From: Sparassis latifolia
Lineage: Eukaryota > Basidiomycota > Agaricomycetes > Polyporales > Sparassidaceae
NCBI GenBank assembly: GCA_018466975.1
Contig: CM031552.1
Coordinates: 434,001 to 498,000 of the forward strand
DNA: 64,000 nt
Direction of reading: 5' to 3'
Shown: in pieces, positions 12,266-22,922 of the stretch
Numbering within the stretch: the first letter of the stretch is position 1
Layout of the letters: every line of letters starts with the position of its first letter
Program-made: the position numbers and the translations under genes
Notes under the pieces: model-generated
What the model saw: only the letters and a program-made list of their open reading frames with translations
Told to the model about the DNA's origin: nothing
The model's database searches: none

Positions 12266-13006
12266 GGTCATGTCAGACTTGGCCTGGGTGCGGACCGCAG
12301 ATGCTGCCTCTATTATCCACAATCGCAGTCAGTTATTTGTCCATTATTCAGACCAAAGAGCTTGCGACAGATTGGTTGCAGAAACGTTCGGCACTGGCTG
12401 ATCTTCACAAGGCCGAGGAGATGTTCGTCAGAATTGATCGCCTCTTACAGCTGAATTCAGAACGTTAGACGTTTTGCGACGAAACTCATCTCCCGATTTT
12501 TGTTTGTGGCGCAGCGCTTGTGTATCCCGCCCCCTCCCTCACTCATAGGGATCATTTTGTAGTCTGCCTACGGGAGACTAGCTAAAGAGGAGTCTTGAGC
12601 AGTTGGTAGAAGTGGCTACGGACACTCACTGTCGATTGCTAGTACGTAGAGCGTCTACTTCATTGGTTGTCAACTAAAAAAAAGTTTTAATCAAGACGAC
12701 CACAAATGAAATACGAGAAGAGATTAGGTTACAATGTGAGTCAGCGTCACCTTCATTGCGCCATTGTCTACAGTATAAATTCCCTACAACAGCCTCAAAA
12801 GCCAGTAAGATTCAAGCCGCCCAAGCCCGTACAGTTCAAACACAATGTAGTGCTGCATGTACCGTTCGAGCGACATCCTCAATCCCGGTTGAACAATCCA
12901 CAGTGTCACAGACTCCATCACTGGCTATTCCCATGCCAGTGCATCTACGAGATGGTGTGTCCGTGTCGTATTCTGGTTCACTATGTTTGCTGATAAAGCT
13001 GTGTAG
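12266..13006 (+). CDS. S3, third hydrophobic/coiled-coil gene (model incomplete, possibly decayed)
   Basis: The first visible exon, about 12266-12465, encodes STIAVSYLSIIQTKELA followed by a charged helix (DLHKAEEMFVRIDRLLQL). This has the same shape as S2's hydrophobic helix plus coiled coil. A helix-like segment ends at 12735 before a GTGAGT donor. Exon 12793-12954 is a polar tail, and exon 12999-13006 closes with two residues and a stop, copying the tiny last exons of S1 and S2. The link between the first and second parts is not resolved: the frame meets TAG at 12466 unless a splice near GTTAGA removes it. The start exon is also unclear. It may be intact with an unusual splice, or a pseudogene. 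Confidence 0.42.
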
Positions 13007-13083
13007 TCTCGTATCTGGTTTTGCATTCTGAGTTTGCTCCCCACTGAGCATTGACTCTTGACATCACCAGAGGTGAAGTCCCG

Positions 13084-13423
13084 TTCGTCTGGTGGTGATC
13101 TTCGTCTGGTGGTGATCTTCGTCTGGTGGTGATCTTCGTCTGGTGGTGATCTTCGTCTGGTGGTGATCTTCGTCTGGTGGTGATCTTCGTCTGGTGGTGA
13201 TCTTCGTCTGGTGGTGATCTTCGTCTGGTGGTGATCTTCGTCTGGTGGTGATCTTCGTCTGGTGGTGATCTTCGTCTGGTGGTGATCTTCGTCTGGTGGT
13301 GATCTTCGTCTGGTGGTGATCTTCGTCTGGTGGTGATCTTCGTCTGGTGGTGATCTTCGTCTGGTGGTGATCTTCGTCTGGTGGTGATCTTCGTCTGGTG
13401 GTGATCTTCGTCTGGTGGTGATC
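13084..13423. repeat. 17-bp minisatellite, 20 perfect copies
   Basis: The unit TTCGTCTGGTGGTGATC repeats exactly 20 times with no mismatch, and the last copy runs into TCTTCAG. The 17-bp period is not a multiple of three, so it is not a coding repeat. It lies about 80 bases beyond S3 and 600 bases from the 3' end of NOP58. Confidence 0.97.
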
Positions 13424-14019
13424 TCTTCAGTTTGTCTGCCCTAGTGTGTTGTCAAGTAGTAATCGGACGGTTTTTGGCTGAGATTATTATTTATGGAGGA
13501 AATGGTGCGTTTTGCCTGAGGCTGTCCGTATACGAGAAATTGGGAGGCTACTGTTCATTCTGGTAATTCAAGGGATGGTTGAGGTAAATGAGGACACTTA
13601 GCTTGCTGCAATATCGAGAACGAACGACGGGAAAAATAATCGAAGATAACAGCAAATACTGGATTGAATGGCACACAGGCTGGTCGCTGGTCTCTTCTGG
13701 CTAAATATCTCCACGTAACGTGAGGCACAGGCTACCCGCAGGTTTTTCAAACGAATACTTATGTGCGTCCACGATTACCTATCGGGATCAGCGACTGGCC
13801 CGTGAGGCGCGTGAGGGCTGAGATGCGTAGTTTCGCACTAAGCAAGGAAGAAACTAATGGCAAACAATAGATGCACAACGAAGTGGAGTCTTACATATAA
13901 CCATGATGGGCATCTTTTGCCACCGTTCTATAAAGGCATCAGTAAAAATCGAGCAGACAAATATATCGGAAAGAAACAGAAATATGCCAAGCACGCTGGA
14001 AAGGAGTACTGCTGGCCTA
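13424..14019. other. Spacer between the minisatellite and NOP58
   Basis: About 600 bases without a supported gene. The right end should contain the NOP58 3' UTR. The open frames here on the plus strand are shadows of the Lys-rich NOP58 tail. Confidence 0.5.
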
Positions 14020-16204
14020 TCACTCGGACTTTCTCCGTTTCTTCTTCGTTGGCTCCCCGTTCACTTGCTCCGCCGCCGCTGCAGCTGCCGCCTTCTCTGC
14101 CTTCCGTGCTTTCTTCCTCGCCTTCCGTTCTGTATCTGTCTCATCCGTCTCCTACAGACACAACTGAGATGAACTCCCGACACGCGATTAGTAGTGACAG
14201 CACCCACTTTATCCTCCCCGTTTTTTCCATCCACCGCGCTCTCTCTCCGCTTCCGCTTCTTCTCTTTCTTCCCCTCTCTGCTCTCTTCTACCTCGCCATC
14301 AACGTCCGTCGGTGCCGCATGCCCACTCTCCAGTGCCTCACCAGCCTCCTGCTCTTGTCGCTCCTTCGCCTCTTTTGCCGCCTTCTTCTTCGCTCGCCGC
14401 TCCTCCTTCGCCCTCTTCTTTTCCGCATCAACATCCAGCACCGCCTGCGCCGCCGCTAGCACAGGCTCACGCTGCGTGGGCACCATATCCACCGCGTCCG
14501 CAGCAGTGTTGTATGTTTTCGTCTCGCCAGTCATCTGGAATCGAGATTGAGTTCGGCCATTAGAGACTGAACGAATGCCGGCTGAGTCGCCCTGCAGCTC
14601 CAGATTGCGCAGACGAGCCTCCAGCTTGGCACGGTTCTCGATACCTATTGAGGGTGCCATTGGTTCCGACTTGCCGTCTGCGTCAGTCAACGCGTCCACG
14701 CGTATTGAAAGGGCGGCCTTCGTAGCGACCATGCGAGCCATCTTCAACCCAAATCGTTAGCACGCGACTTGAGGGGAATTAGACAAGGCAACTACCTTTC
14801 CCTTGAGTTTTGGTGGGGCTTGCCCGATGAGGGAAGCCTGCAAAATAGGATAAGTAGATGCGAACGCCTAAACAGATACACTTACATGGTAAATCAGCCC
14901 GTACTTGGGTGTGTCATGTTTTGTCTTCAGCGCACGGAACAGCGCCTTCTCCGCTCCAAGAATCTGGACCGTGCTTGCTGGTTGTTTTGCCAGGTTAAGT
15001 AGACTGCCGGCATGGCTGATTAATCGAGCACCAACGAGTTCGCCAACCAAGGCGGTCAAATTGGGCGCAATGGCATTCATACGGTTGCGCAAGTACTCTG
15101 CCAGCTGTGTGCGGTACGCGGTAATGGAGATGACCTGGTCACACAGTGAATGAATATGTGCAATGTCGGAGTCAGATATCTCCGTGCCCATTGAAATCTC
15201 AGCCGCGGCCTTCACGGTAGCCTCGAGATCCTCTGGGAGAATGGCAGCGAAGTCGGTGCTCGCAGCATTCGTCCGGAAGCCTGGTGTGAGTAACGTAAGA
15301 TACGGTACGTAGATAAGGAAGTTGCGGACGAACCCATGAGCTTTACGACCTTGGCATAAGCTAAGTTGTCTACGATGATTTTTGCCATCTCAGGGAAATG
15401 CCAACCGTACCACTCCTTTCATACACATTAATGCAATATACACAGAACCACAGTGGTTACTAACCTTCACTCTCATTGCGTATATGTTGATTTCCTTGTC
15501 CAAATCATCCAATAACGCGATGGCTTGTACGACCATAGTGTCAACCTTGTCCGGCGAGAACTTTAACTTGAATCTGCACGTGTTATGAGAACGAAAATTG
15601 TCTCCTCAATGACCAGCTGGAGCATACCGCGACAATGAATGACTCAAGCCCAAACTCATCGTTGCCAAATCCTTCGGGTCCAAGCCGTCCATGAGCGCAG
15701 TTAATTGGCTACGAATACCCCGAAAGAGGTCCATTCTCTGCTCGTCGGCAATGACTTTAATGCCAAGCTTCTTGCCAATCGAATGTGCTTTGTGGGCATT
15801 AGACTTGAGGATTCACGCATTTCCGACACCGTGCGTGAGACTCACCAAGTGACTTGTCGACCACTGCTAGAGACTGTTTTCCTTTACCCTTTCCAACAAT
15901 CTCATCGGAGAGAAACTGTTTCAACCCCTTCCCAAGCTTGCCATTTTGAAGCGCACTGATTTCCTCTACCGCAATGGCAGTGGAGGTGAACCGATGCAGG
16001 GCTTTCAACTTCAAGCTTTAGACGCAGGAACGCGTACACCGTTTTGAGTGCTTTGTATATCCGACTGCTTGCAAGGAAGACTCACAGTCTATTCGCCTTT
16101 TCTGGTGTCTCAAATTCCTCCCATAGGTCCGCACTCTCAATTTTCGCGGTGTCTGTTACTTTGAACAGACAGTAACCCAACGAAGTCTCGTATAGAACCA
16201 ACAT
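14020..16204 (-). CDS. NOP58: Nucleolar box C/D snoRNP protein Nop58
   Basis: Nop58 is a core protein of box C/D snoRNPs, which guide 2'-O-methylation and early cleavage of pre-rRNA. Nine exons (16086-16204, 15846-16015, 15628-15787, 15465-15573, 15334-15415, 14886-15280, 14796-14837, 14208-14741, 14020-14151) give 580 residues. The start is [15 protein letters not shown]. The central region has WYGWHFPE and the Nop domain with [23 protein letters not shown] and [32 protein letters not shown] follows. The tail has the expected Lys/Glu-rich KKE-type runs, ending KKKRRKSE. All splice sites are GT-AG and the family length is normal. Confidence 0.95.
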
Positions 16205-16370
16205 GTCGTCTGGGTGTGATGTGGTATGCACAGACTTGTGCAGACGAGCTGGTTGAATGGAAACAAACGATGAGGAGATGCAGTGAGCCCGAAACTTTTT
16301 CGACAGAATTATGGTTGCCGAAAATGGTAAGTAGGCCTAAGAGACGCGAGCACGTGATGAAATTGTCCGC

Positions 16371-17068
16371 TTGCCACCACAGCGCCGCTACGGCCTACGG
16401 CTACAACGCTATACGATACCGAACACAGCTCGGTTAACTCCTTCACACCTACTACCATGTCGGACGCATCGTTCCAGTTCCTGTAGTCTATTTAAGCCGT
16501 CCTACCTCTTCACAAGCGACTACGTCGATCGACTTAGTGGACAGGACCAGCGCAGCGATGATGAAACAGCCGATTGTTCGAGGAGCCTTAGGACCAGCGA
16601 GAAGAGCGATGATGAAACAACTGAACGTTCGAGTAGCCCTTCCTATGATTCAGTGGACCCCGACTTGGAGCCCACGGTAAGTATTCGTTGAATGTCTCCC
16701 CGTATATTTTCCGATCCATTCCGTAGTCTGTTGTGTTAGGTGCATCTGTCGGGTTCGACCTCCCTGATACGTATGACGAAGCTCAGGATCTCCTAAACCT
16801 CATGCGATCACATCGAGCTGTGGCAGCCTGCCAGCGTGAGTTTGCCGTTCGAAAGCTCCATGAGGCCATCCAGATCACGAAGGTTTATCGTACGCGGCTA
16901 GAGAAAGCCAAGAAGCAGATTGCCCGCGTCGATATGCAGCTCGGCGAACTACGATGCGCCGTCAGAAAGAAGGGCATCACTGCGCACCATCGTAAGTCAT
17001 ATGCGGATGCCCTCTATTCTACCAATTACAGAATTGCAATTTCTCAAGAACGGTCTGCGCGAGACTGA
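16371..17068 (+). CDS. Coiled-coil protein of unknown function
   Basis: Two exons, about 16371-16679 and 16729-17068, join in phase 0 after DLEPT. The first encodes an acidic Ser/Asp-rich segment with two related copies of SDDET followed by a Ser-rich stretch (near 16554 and 16605). The second encodes about 110 residues predicted to be mostly helical and charged (YDEAQDLLNLMRSHRAV, then LEKAKKQIARVDMQLGEL), typical of a short coiled coil. The start at 16371 is only the first in-frame ATG and may be wrong. It diverges from NOP58, whose start is 167 bases away. I do not recognise the family. It differs from S1-S3 in lacking a membrane helix. Confidence 0.5.
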
Positions 17069-17487
17069 TTCAGTGACCGATAGGGAGATGGAGGTCCTGG
17101 ATGTATATATGAGCCCCTTATGTCTGTTACATATATACTTCGCGAATGAGTATTACTTTGACTCAGATCACTCCGCTCGTGGTTTCGTTCTGCATATTCC
17201 GCATTAGAATTCTACCAGTGCCCATGTCTGTCTGTATATCTTATGCCTTAGCTTCACCTCGCTTGCAAGGTCTCCGAGTCCCCGTCCTTTGCACTTTTCG
17301 CTGTCCCGTTCTGGTACGACTCAATTTCCCGAGTCTTTTCGTCCTTCCCACTACGAGCCCATGTTTGTGAGTCATACCGATGCTCGTGTCGCCGTCTAGT
17401 CATGGTGCATCCGTTGGGCTGACGCGGCCCTCGCCATTTCTTCCTGTTAGCTCTACATTTGTTAATCGGCCGTAACCATACCACGCT
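17069..17487. other. Spacer before the carboxypeptidase gene
   Basis: About 420 bases with pyrimidine-rich stretches (17255-17360). It probably contains the carboxypeptidase promoter. No gene is seen. Confidence 0.5.
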
Positions 17488-19651
17488 ATGCAAGTTTTCA
17501 CTATTTATTTATTTGGCCTTTTCTTTACTTTCGCTGAACTCTCCGCTATCAATATATTCGCTAGACTGGCATTCTGGGGTACCGTCTTGAGCAGTGCATT
17601 GGCGGTGCAACACAGACTCGATGCCGACTTCGCACAGTTATATTCGAGTGCGACCCATACGCCGTGGATTGCGGCGAATATGACCCTGGATCTGTCTTCC
17701 ATCGCCTCAGAGGACCAGTATACTGCTCTAACTCACCCTCGGTTTCCTGCTCATCAAGTCAGGGTGAAGAAAACTAACTTCTGTGACCCTACCGTCAAGT
17801 GCGTACTAGACTACAGGTCTGACTGTCTTTGCTAATGACGCCATGAACGGAAGTGTGTACACCGGTTATCTCGACGTCGATGCAGGTGCAAAACATCTGT
17901 TCTTCTACTTCTTTGAGAGTCGAAGAGACCCTGCGAACGGTATGCAGCTTTAGATAGACTTTAGATCCATTGTTAATGTAAGATACCAGACGATGTGATG
18001 ATGTGGATCAATGGAGGCGAGACTTATTATTTTTGCATGTATGATGCGCTGAATGCATTGCCACAGGCCCCGGTTGCTCATCGTCTACGGGTTTGCTGAT
18101 GGAATTAGGTCAGAACGCAGCTCGTGACTGTCGTTTCAATCCTGACGTTCGTCTCAGGGCCTTGCTCCATTGATATGCAACAAGTGTCTAGCAATGGAAC
18201 CGTGTGGAATCCTTATTCGTGGAACGCGGAAGCGAACATCTTCTTCCTGGATCAACCGTTCGTTATTGCTATGAAACGCGGCATAGGGACAATCTAATCG
18301 CTTTTGTTACAGAGTTGGTGTTGGCTTCTCTTACGCTGACTTCAGCGAAACGGTGGAGACTACCGAGGATGCAGCAAAGAACGTGCATGCCTTCGTCTCC
18401 ATCTTTTTTGAGACGTTCCCGCAATTTACAGGAAGAGCTTTGCATCTGTCTGGTGAATCATATGGTGTCAGTGGCAGCAGAAGCGTGTTGCAGTCGTCTG
18501 AGATTCCCTGACTCTCGTATTTATTGCAGGGTCGATACTTGCCTGCATTCGCCAGCTACATATACGATCAGAATCAAGCTGCAAAAGTTGAAGGTCGAGA
18601 GCCTCTCAATCTCAAGAGTGTTGTAATCGGAAACGGAATCACTGATATCTCTACGTGCGTCTTCTTTTGGCTGGTCTTAAAGGAAGTACGGTGCTCGTTT
18701 TTAATCCGTGTCTCCTCAGACTATATGAAGGTCGCTACGAGATCGAATGCGGTACTGCAGCCCTAGATGTGCCTTTCCAACAGATTAGCACCTGCGTTCG
18801 CATGAAAATTGCTGTAGGTTTTTACAACTTTCTGGGGGTAACACTTATCATTTATCCATAGCTCCCTCGATGCAATGCAGCCATGCAGAAGAGTTGCATA
18901 GACCATTTTGTTTCCATGGATTGCAGGGCTGCGGTCAATTTCTGCGACAATGAATTGAGTACGGGATTCTGGAACAGCGGTGGGACAGTCATCTGTCTCC
19001 CCTTGAAGACGTGGAGCTGATGATTTATTAGGCCGCAATGTATACGATGTTTCCAAGGTAAGTACAGGCTTCACACGGTGATTGACGACAGCACTCTAAC
19101 CCATTGTAAGATGTGCGAGGGGAACACGTTGTGCTATAATGACCTCACGGAAATTACAAGGTTCCTTGATGACCCGGCCACCCGAGCATTGTTGGGCGTC
19201 GAGACGTCCAAAGCATTTTCGGCATGCAGTTCGGAAGTTGGTACTAACTTCAATGCGCACATGGACAAATGGGCCGTACCTTCTCAATACTACGTCGCAA
19301 GCCTCTTGGAGCGGGGTGTTCGCATACTGATCTATGCTGGGACGTACGACTGGCAATGCAACTGGGTAGCAAACAGGTTGTGGGTGGACAAGTTGGACTG
19401 GCATGGACGAGCAGCGTACAATGCGGAGGAATGGCGCAGTTGGGTCGTCAATGATAACAAGGCTGGCGAGACCAAGACGGCAGGCCTGCTCACCTTTGCT
19501 ACAGTTCGTGGAGCAGGACATATGATAAGTACCCCCGATGATACTGATTTTTGAAGGCGCTAACCTGTCCGTCTGTGCTTACGTCCCTCATGACAAGCCA
19601 GCGGAAGCTCAGGCCTTGGTTTCAAGATGGTTGGCCGCGAAAGAGATTTAG
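17488..19651 (+). CDS. Secreted serine carboxypeptidase (peptidase S10)
   Basis: S10 carboxypeptidases remove C-terminal residues in the vacuole or outside the cell. Twelve exons (17488-17798, 17854-17939, 17990-18016, 18067-18108, 18158-18257, 18313-18466, 18530-18654, 18720-18813, 18862-18979, 19032-19057, 19111-19524, 19583-19651) give 521 residues. The N-terminus is hydrophobic and resembles a signal peptide. Spliced motifs are WINGGPGCSSS (oxyanion region), DQPVGVGFSYAD, catalytic Ser in GESYGG, catalytic Asp in AGTYDWQCNWVAN and catalytic His in GAGHM, followed by DKPAEAQALVSRW. The triad is complete. Intron 3 (18017-18066) needs a GC donor and intron 11 (19525-19582) an AT-AC pair. Other introns are GT-AG. 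Confidence 0.88.
18017..18066 (+). other. GC-AG intron in the carboxypeptidase gene
   Basis: The donor GCGAGA (18017-18022) and acceptor CAG (18064-18066) join WINGG to PGCSSS, the near-invariant S10 motif. The GT farther downstream in the intron would break the frame. Confidence 0.75.
19525..19582 (+). other. AT-AC intron in the carboxypeptidase gene
   Basis: A 58-base intron starting ATAAGT (19525-19530) and ending TTAC (19579-19582), with a branch-like GCTAAC at 19558-19563. Only this junction turns GAGHM into GAGHMVPHDKPAEA, as the S10 family requires. The one frame-preserving GT-AG choice would be about 28 bases, too short to splice. The donor resembles U2-type rather than U12-type (ATATCC) AT-AC introns. 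Confidence 0.65.
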
Positions 19652-20378
19652 TGATTGCGAAGTGAATGACCCGCGTAACTCTCTAGTTTTCTATCATCAT
19701 TACTGTGTATCGCAACGACATCGATCTCTGGTAAAATGTCACCCTGTCGGGGAAATGTTGTTTGTAGCAAATTCAAACGCAAACCAGCATCCGTTCGTTG
19801 GAATGTCATCTGGCTGCTCCTGCCATGATGCGACAGTCACTAGGTGAAAATATCCTATGAAGTTGCCGGCACATTAACCATCGTTGTTCTCTCATTCGCA
19901 ACCGCATGCGCACTAAGTTAGTTTCGCGCTGGATTAGTCTCCCAAAGCCAGACTACAAAATCAGTCCTATGAGAGGTTGGAAGGACGGACTGATATAGCG
20001 CTGGATGGCTTCCAGCAGATGTGATTCGCTCAACGACACCTGCTTCCTAGTTGGCTGGTACTTAGTACTTAGGTGGGATGAAATGATCACCATGGCAATC
20101 TTTGAGTACATCGATGCCGACGCTCCCATACCACATGCCGCAGCCCTCAAAAGCGTCGCGACTGGAGCGTGTTTACTCTTCCCTCATCCTTTCCTCTTCT
20201 TTCTCAGTGCTCTAGGTAAGCATTTAACATGTTTGCGTGTTATACTCACTGATCTGCCCTTCTGTATGCTCGCCAGTCACTCCCTGGGCTGCCCGGTAGC
20301 GCCCCTTGTCAACTCGTTTCGTGTGATTGGATATCCAGCAGGCCTTCTGGCTTTTGGTACCAATTCGTTAGGGTCAAC
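19652..20378. other. Spacer between the carboxypeptidase and ferritin-like genes
   Basis: About 730 bases in tandem orientation, with the carboxypeptidase 3' UTR on the left and the promoter of the ferritin-like gene on the right. Open frames within it have no motif support. Confidence 0.5.
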
Positions 20379-22322
20379 ATGCGTGCCTTTGTATCCATTC
20401 TGGCCATTGCTACTCCTCTCTTGGTTTTTGGAGCCCCAGTCAAGCGGCAGGCGGGCAACTCCACAGACGTCTTGGTCCTCCGTGAGTGTTACACCACTTA
20501 TCCTTTGGGTTTGGTCGATCTCAACGTTTCAATGCTTACAGAGTTTGCTGATGTCTTGGAGAACTTTGAGAACCAGTTTTATACACAAGCTCTCGGACAA
20601 TTCCAGCAAGCAGACTTCGTTGCTGCTGGATTCTCCAACGTCCAGATTCCCATTCAGCAGTTTGAAGCTATTCAATCGGATGAAGCCGCACACGTTACCG
20701 CTCTTGAGGTGAACGCAACTGTTGTCTCTGATCATATCTCACACTCACACTCGATGTCAATTAGTCTGCTCTGCAAGCTCTCGGAGCCTCGCCGATCTCT
20801 GGATGTCAATTCAATTTCTCGAGCGCGTTGACTAATGTTTCTACCATGGCTGCTACAGCACGCGTCGTGGAGAACCTGGGTGTTGCAGCTTATCTCGGGG
20901 CGGCAAACATGATATCGGACCCTACCCTCCTCACTGCGGCAGCATCCATCATGACGGTCGAGGCTCGCCACCAGACTATTCTGAATCTTATGAACGGTGC
21001 CACCGCGCTGCCTCAGGCGTTCGATATCGCGTTCACGCCGAGCGAAGTGCTCGCTATCGCCAGCCAATTCATATCTGGCTGTGAGATTGGTATTCCAGGT
21101 GCGACCTGATGACCGCTCGCACTTGCGGACCATGCTGAAGGAATGGCTTTAGCGAATCCGACCTTGGTGGTAACAAATACCAGCCCCCCTTTGCCGGGAA
21201 CCACTCTGTCATTCTCATCTTCCGCACTCAATGGTAGCACAGACGTAAGTCTGCAGTGCCTTCAAACCTCGGTGCTCATTCACGTTCATCATACAGGGCC
21301 TTTTCTGCCAAATGCTCGTCGGAGGTCTTCCTGTCTCCGTCTCGCAGAACTTCAGCTCATGTGTCGTACCCGACACCGTCAACGGTCCCGCCGCGGTCTT
21401 CATCACGTCCGACGACCAGCCGGTAGACAGCAATGTGCGCGACCAGAACACGAACACGGTCGTCGCCGGGCCCGCGATGATCTTCATCAACGCCAACGTC
21501 GACGCGCTGGGCGAGCTCGTACTCTCCGGCGCTGCGGCGGCGAACGCCACCACGAAGAACGCCACCACGAACGCGACCTTGAGCGCAGGCTCATCCACTC
21601 GGACGATCTCCCCCTCGCAGGCAAGCGCGATCGTCTCCAGCGCGTTAGCTCAGGGAGCATCTGTCTCTGCTGTAGCGGGCGCTGTACCCAGCAGCATGAA
21701 CAGCGCGCCTGTAGTTGCCATGCCCGGTGTGAGTGGTGCCAGTTCGAACGCGACCTCAAGCGCGGACTCGTCCACCAGGACGATATCCCCCTCGCAAGCG
21801 AGCGCGATCGTCTCCAGCGCGTTAGCTCAGGGCGCATCTGTCTCTGCTGTAGTGGGCGCTGTACCCAGCAGCGTGAGCAGCGCACCTGCAGTTGTCATGC
21901 CCGATGTGAACGCGACCTCAAGCGAGGACTCGTCCACCCGGACGATATCCCCCTCGCAGGCGAGCGCGATCGTCTCCAGCGCATTAGCTCACGGCGCGCC
22001 TGTCTCTGCTACAGCGGGCGCTGTGCCCAGCAGCTTGAACAGCGCGCCTGCGGCTGCCACGCCCGGTGTAAGTAGTGCCTCTGCTGCCGCCACACCGGGT
22101 GTGAACAGCAACTCAGCGGGCGCGACGTCAGACGTGAGCAGCGGCCCAGCGAGTGCTTTGTCTGTCCCGAGCGCGAGCGCGTCCAGCAGTGCTGCGCCTG
22201 CCGTCGCGACAGATAGCACCGCCATCTCCGGTGGAACCGATGTTGTAGCCTTCCTTGGCGGCCCGAATCTTTACACGGGCCCAGCAGCAGATGGCAGCGT
22301 CACCGTCAACGGGTGGTCCTAA
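20379..22322 (+). CDS. Secreted ferritin-like-domain protein with C-terminal repeats
   Basis: Five exons (20379-20481, 20542-20708, 20765-21098, 21153-21244, 21297-22322) give 573 residues. The N-terminus is a clear signal peptide (MRAFVSILAIATPLLVFGA) with a KR processing site just after it. The next part matches the fungal secreted ferritin-like (Rds1-type) family: a helix with FENQFYTQALGQF, then FEAIQSDEAAHVTALESALQALG and MTVEARHQTILNLMNG, whose Glu and His residues sit where the di-metal helices would be. The last exon encodes a Ser/Thr/Ala-rich tail with three copies of a ~45-residue unit containing TISPSQASAIVSSALA. Such tails are usually O-glycosylated or cell-wall associated. The function in this family is poorly known. 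Confidence 0.82.
21589..22064 (+). repeat. Three in-frame coding repeats in the ferritin-like protein tail
   Basis: Units begin near 21589, 21766 and 21927 and each encodes STRTISPSQASAIVSSALA followed by a variable Ala/Ser/Val stretch with GAVPSS. They are more than 85% alike at DNA level by eye and keep frame. The linkers between units differ in length. Confidence 0.88.
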
Positions 22323-22922
22323 CCACGGACCTTGCTCACCGTACTCGATGGCTCAGGGAGTCACGGGGTGTACGAGATGTCTAGATGACTCGAAGAGGAC
22401 CTGAGCACGATTCTCCATGTCGCTTTGCGCGTATCCGTTCATTTTCTGCTTGGCCAGATGTTTTTGTTGTCGTGAATTTTGATGTCCGGTCGCATTACTA
22501 TTGGGGTTGACCGCAACACTTCCATTGTTGTTCAGCTCCTCACCATTCACAATTGGCAGTCTGCCAAGGCCCAAAAGGCACCCAAGCTAGGGGAGGAGAC
22601 ATCTAGAAAATGACTGCTAGTAACACAAGAGTCAATCCATATACATGTCAACCATACATGAGTACTCCTGTATGGTTGGAATGTATATGGATTGACTATT
22701 TATACCAATGAAACAAGCTATCGTTCCAATACAGTTCTGAGTTCAGCTGCATTCAGAGTCTTGATCTACAAGTAACACAAGTCAAGCTGTACACATGTCG
22801 ACCATACACAAGTACACAAACGTAATAAGTTATCCTTCCAATACAGTTCCAAGTCCAGCCGTGTCCGCCAAAAGCATCAACGCATCACCGATCCATCCGA
22901 ATTTCCATTCTATCCACACAGC
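22323..22922. other. Convergent 3' region with hairpin and local duplication
   Basis: About 600 bases between the ferritin-like gene (plus) and the EAF-type gene (minus), which converge. It contains the inverted repeat listed separately and a diverged tandem duplication: 22617-22760 and about 22768-22870 share AGTAACACAAG, ATGTC-ACCATACA and TTCCAATACAGTTC in the same order. No gene is seen. Confidence 0.6.
22630..22697. repeat. Near-perfect inverted repeat (hairpin)
   Basis: The left arm begins AGTCAATCCATATACAT and continues through AACCATACA. The right arm mirrors it as TGTATGGTT and ATGTATATGGATTGACT. The arms are about 29 bases with one 3-base mismatch, around a 10-base loop. Confidence 0.9.

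Noticed and set aside
13084..13423. Possible CRISPR-like array
   Set aside because: Copies are contiguous with no spacers, and the genome is fungal. It is a minisatellite.
14061..14563. Plus-strand Ser/Phe/Pro-rich open frames
   Set aside because: Antisense shadows of the Lys/Glu-rich NOP58 tail.
19525..19552. 28-base GT-AG intron option at 19529-19556 in the carboxypeptidase gene
   Set aside because: It keeps frame but is too short for splicing and leaves about eight unexpected residues between GAGHM and the PHDKP motif.
21143..22075. 310-residue open frame on the plus strand
   Set aside because: It is a second frame over the ferritin-like protein repeats. Arg/Gln/His-rich wording repeats only because the DNA repeats.
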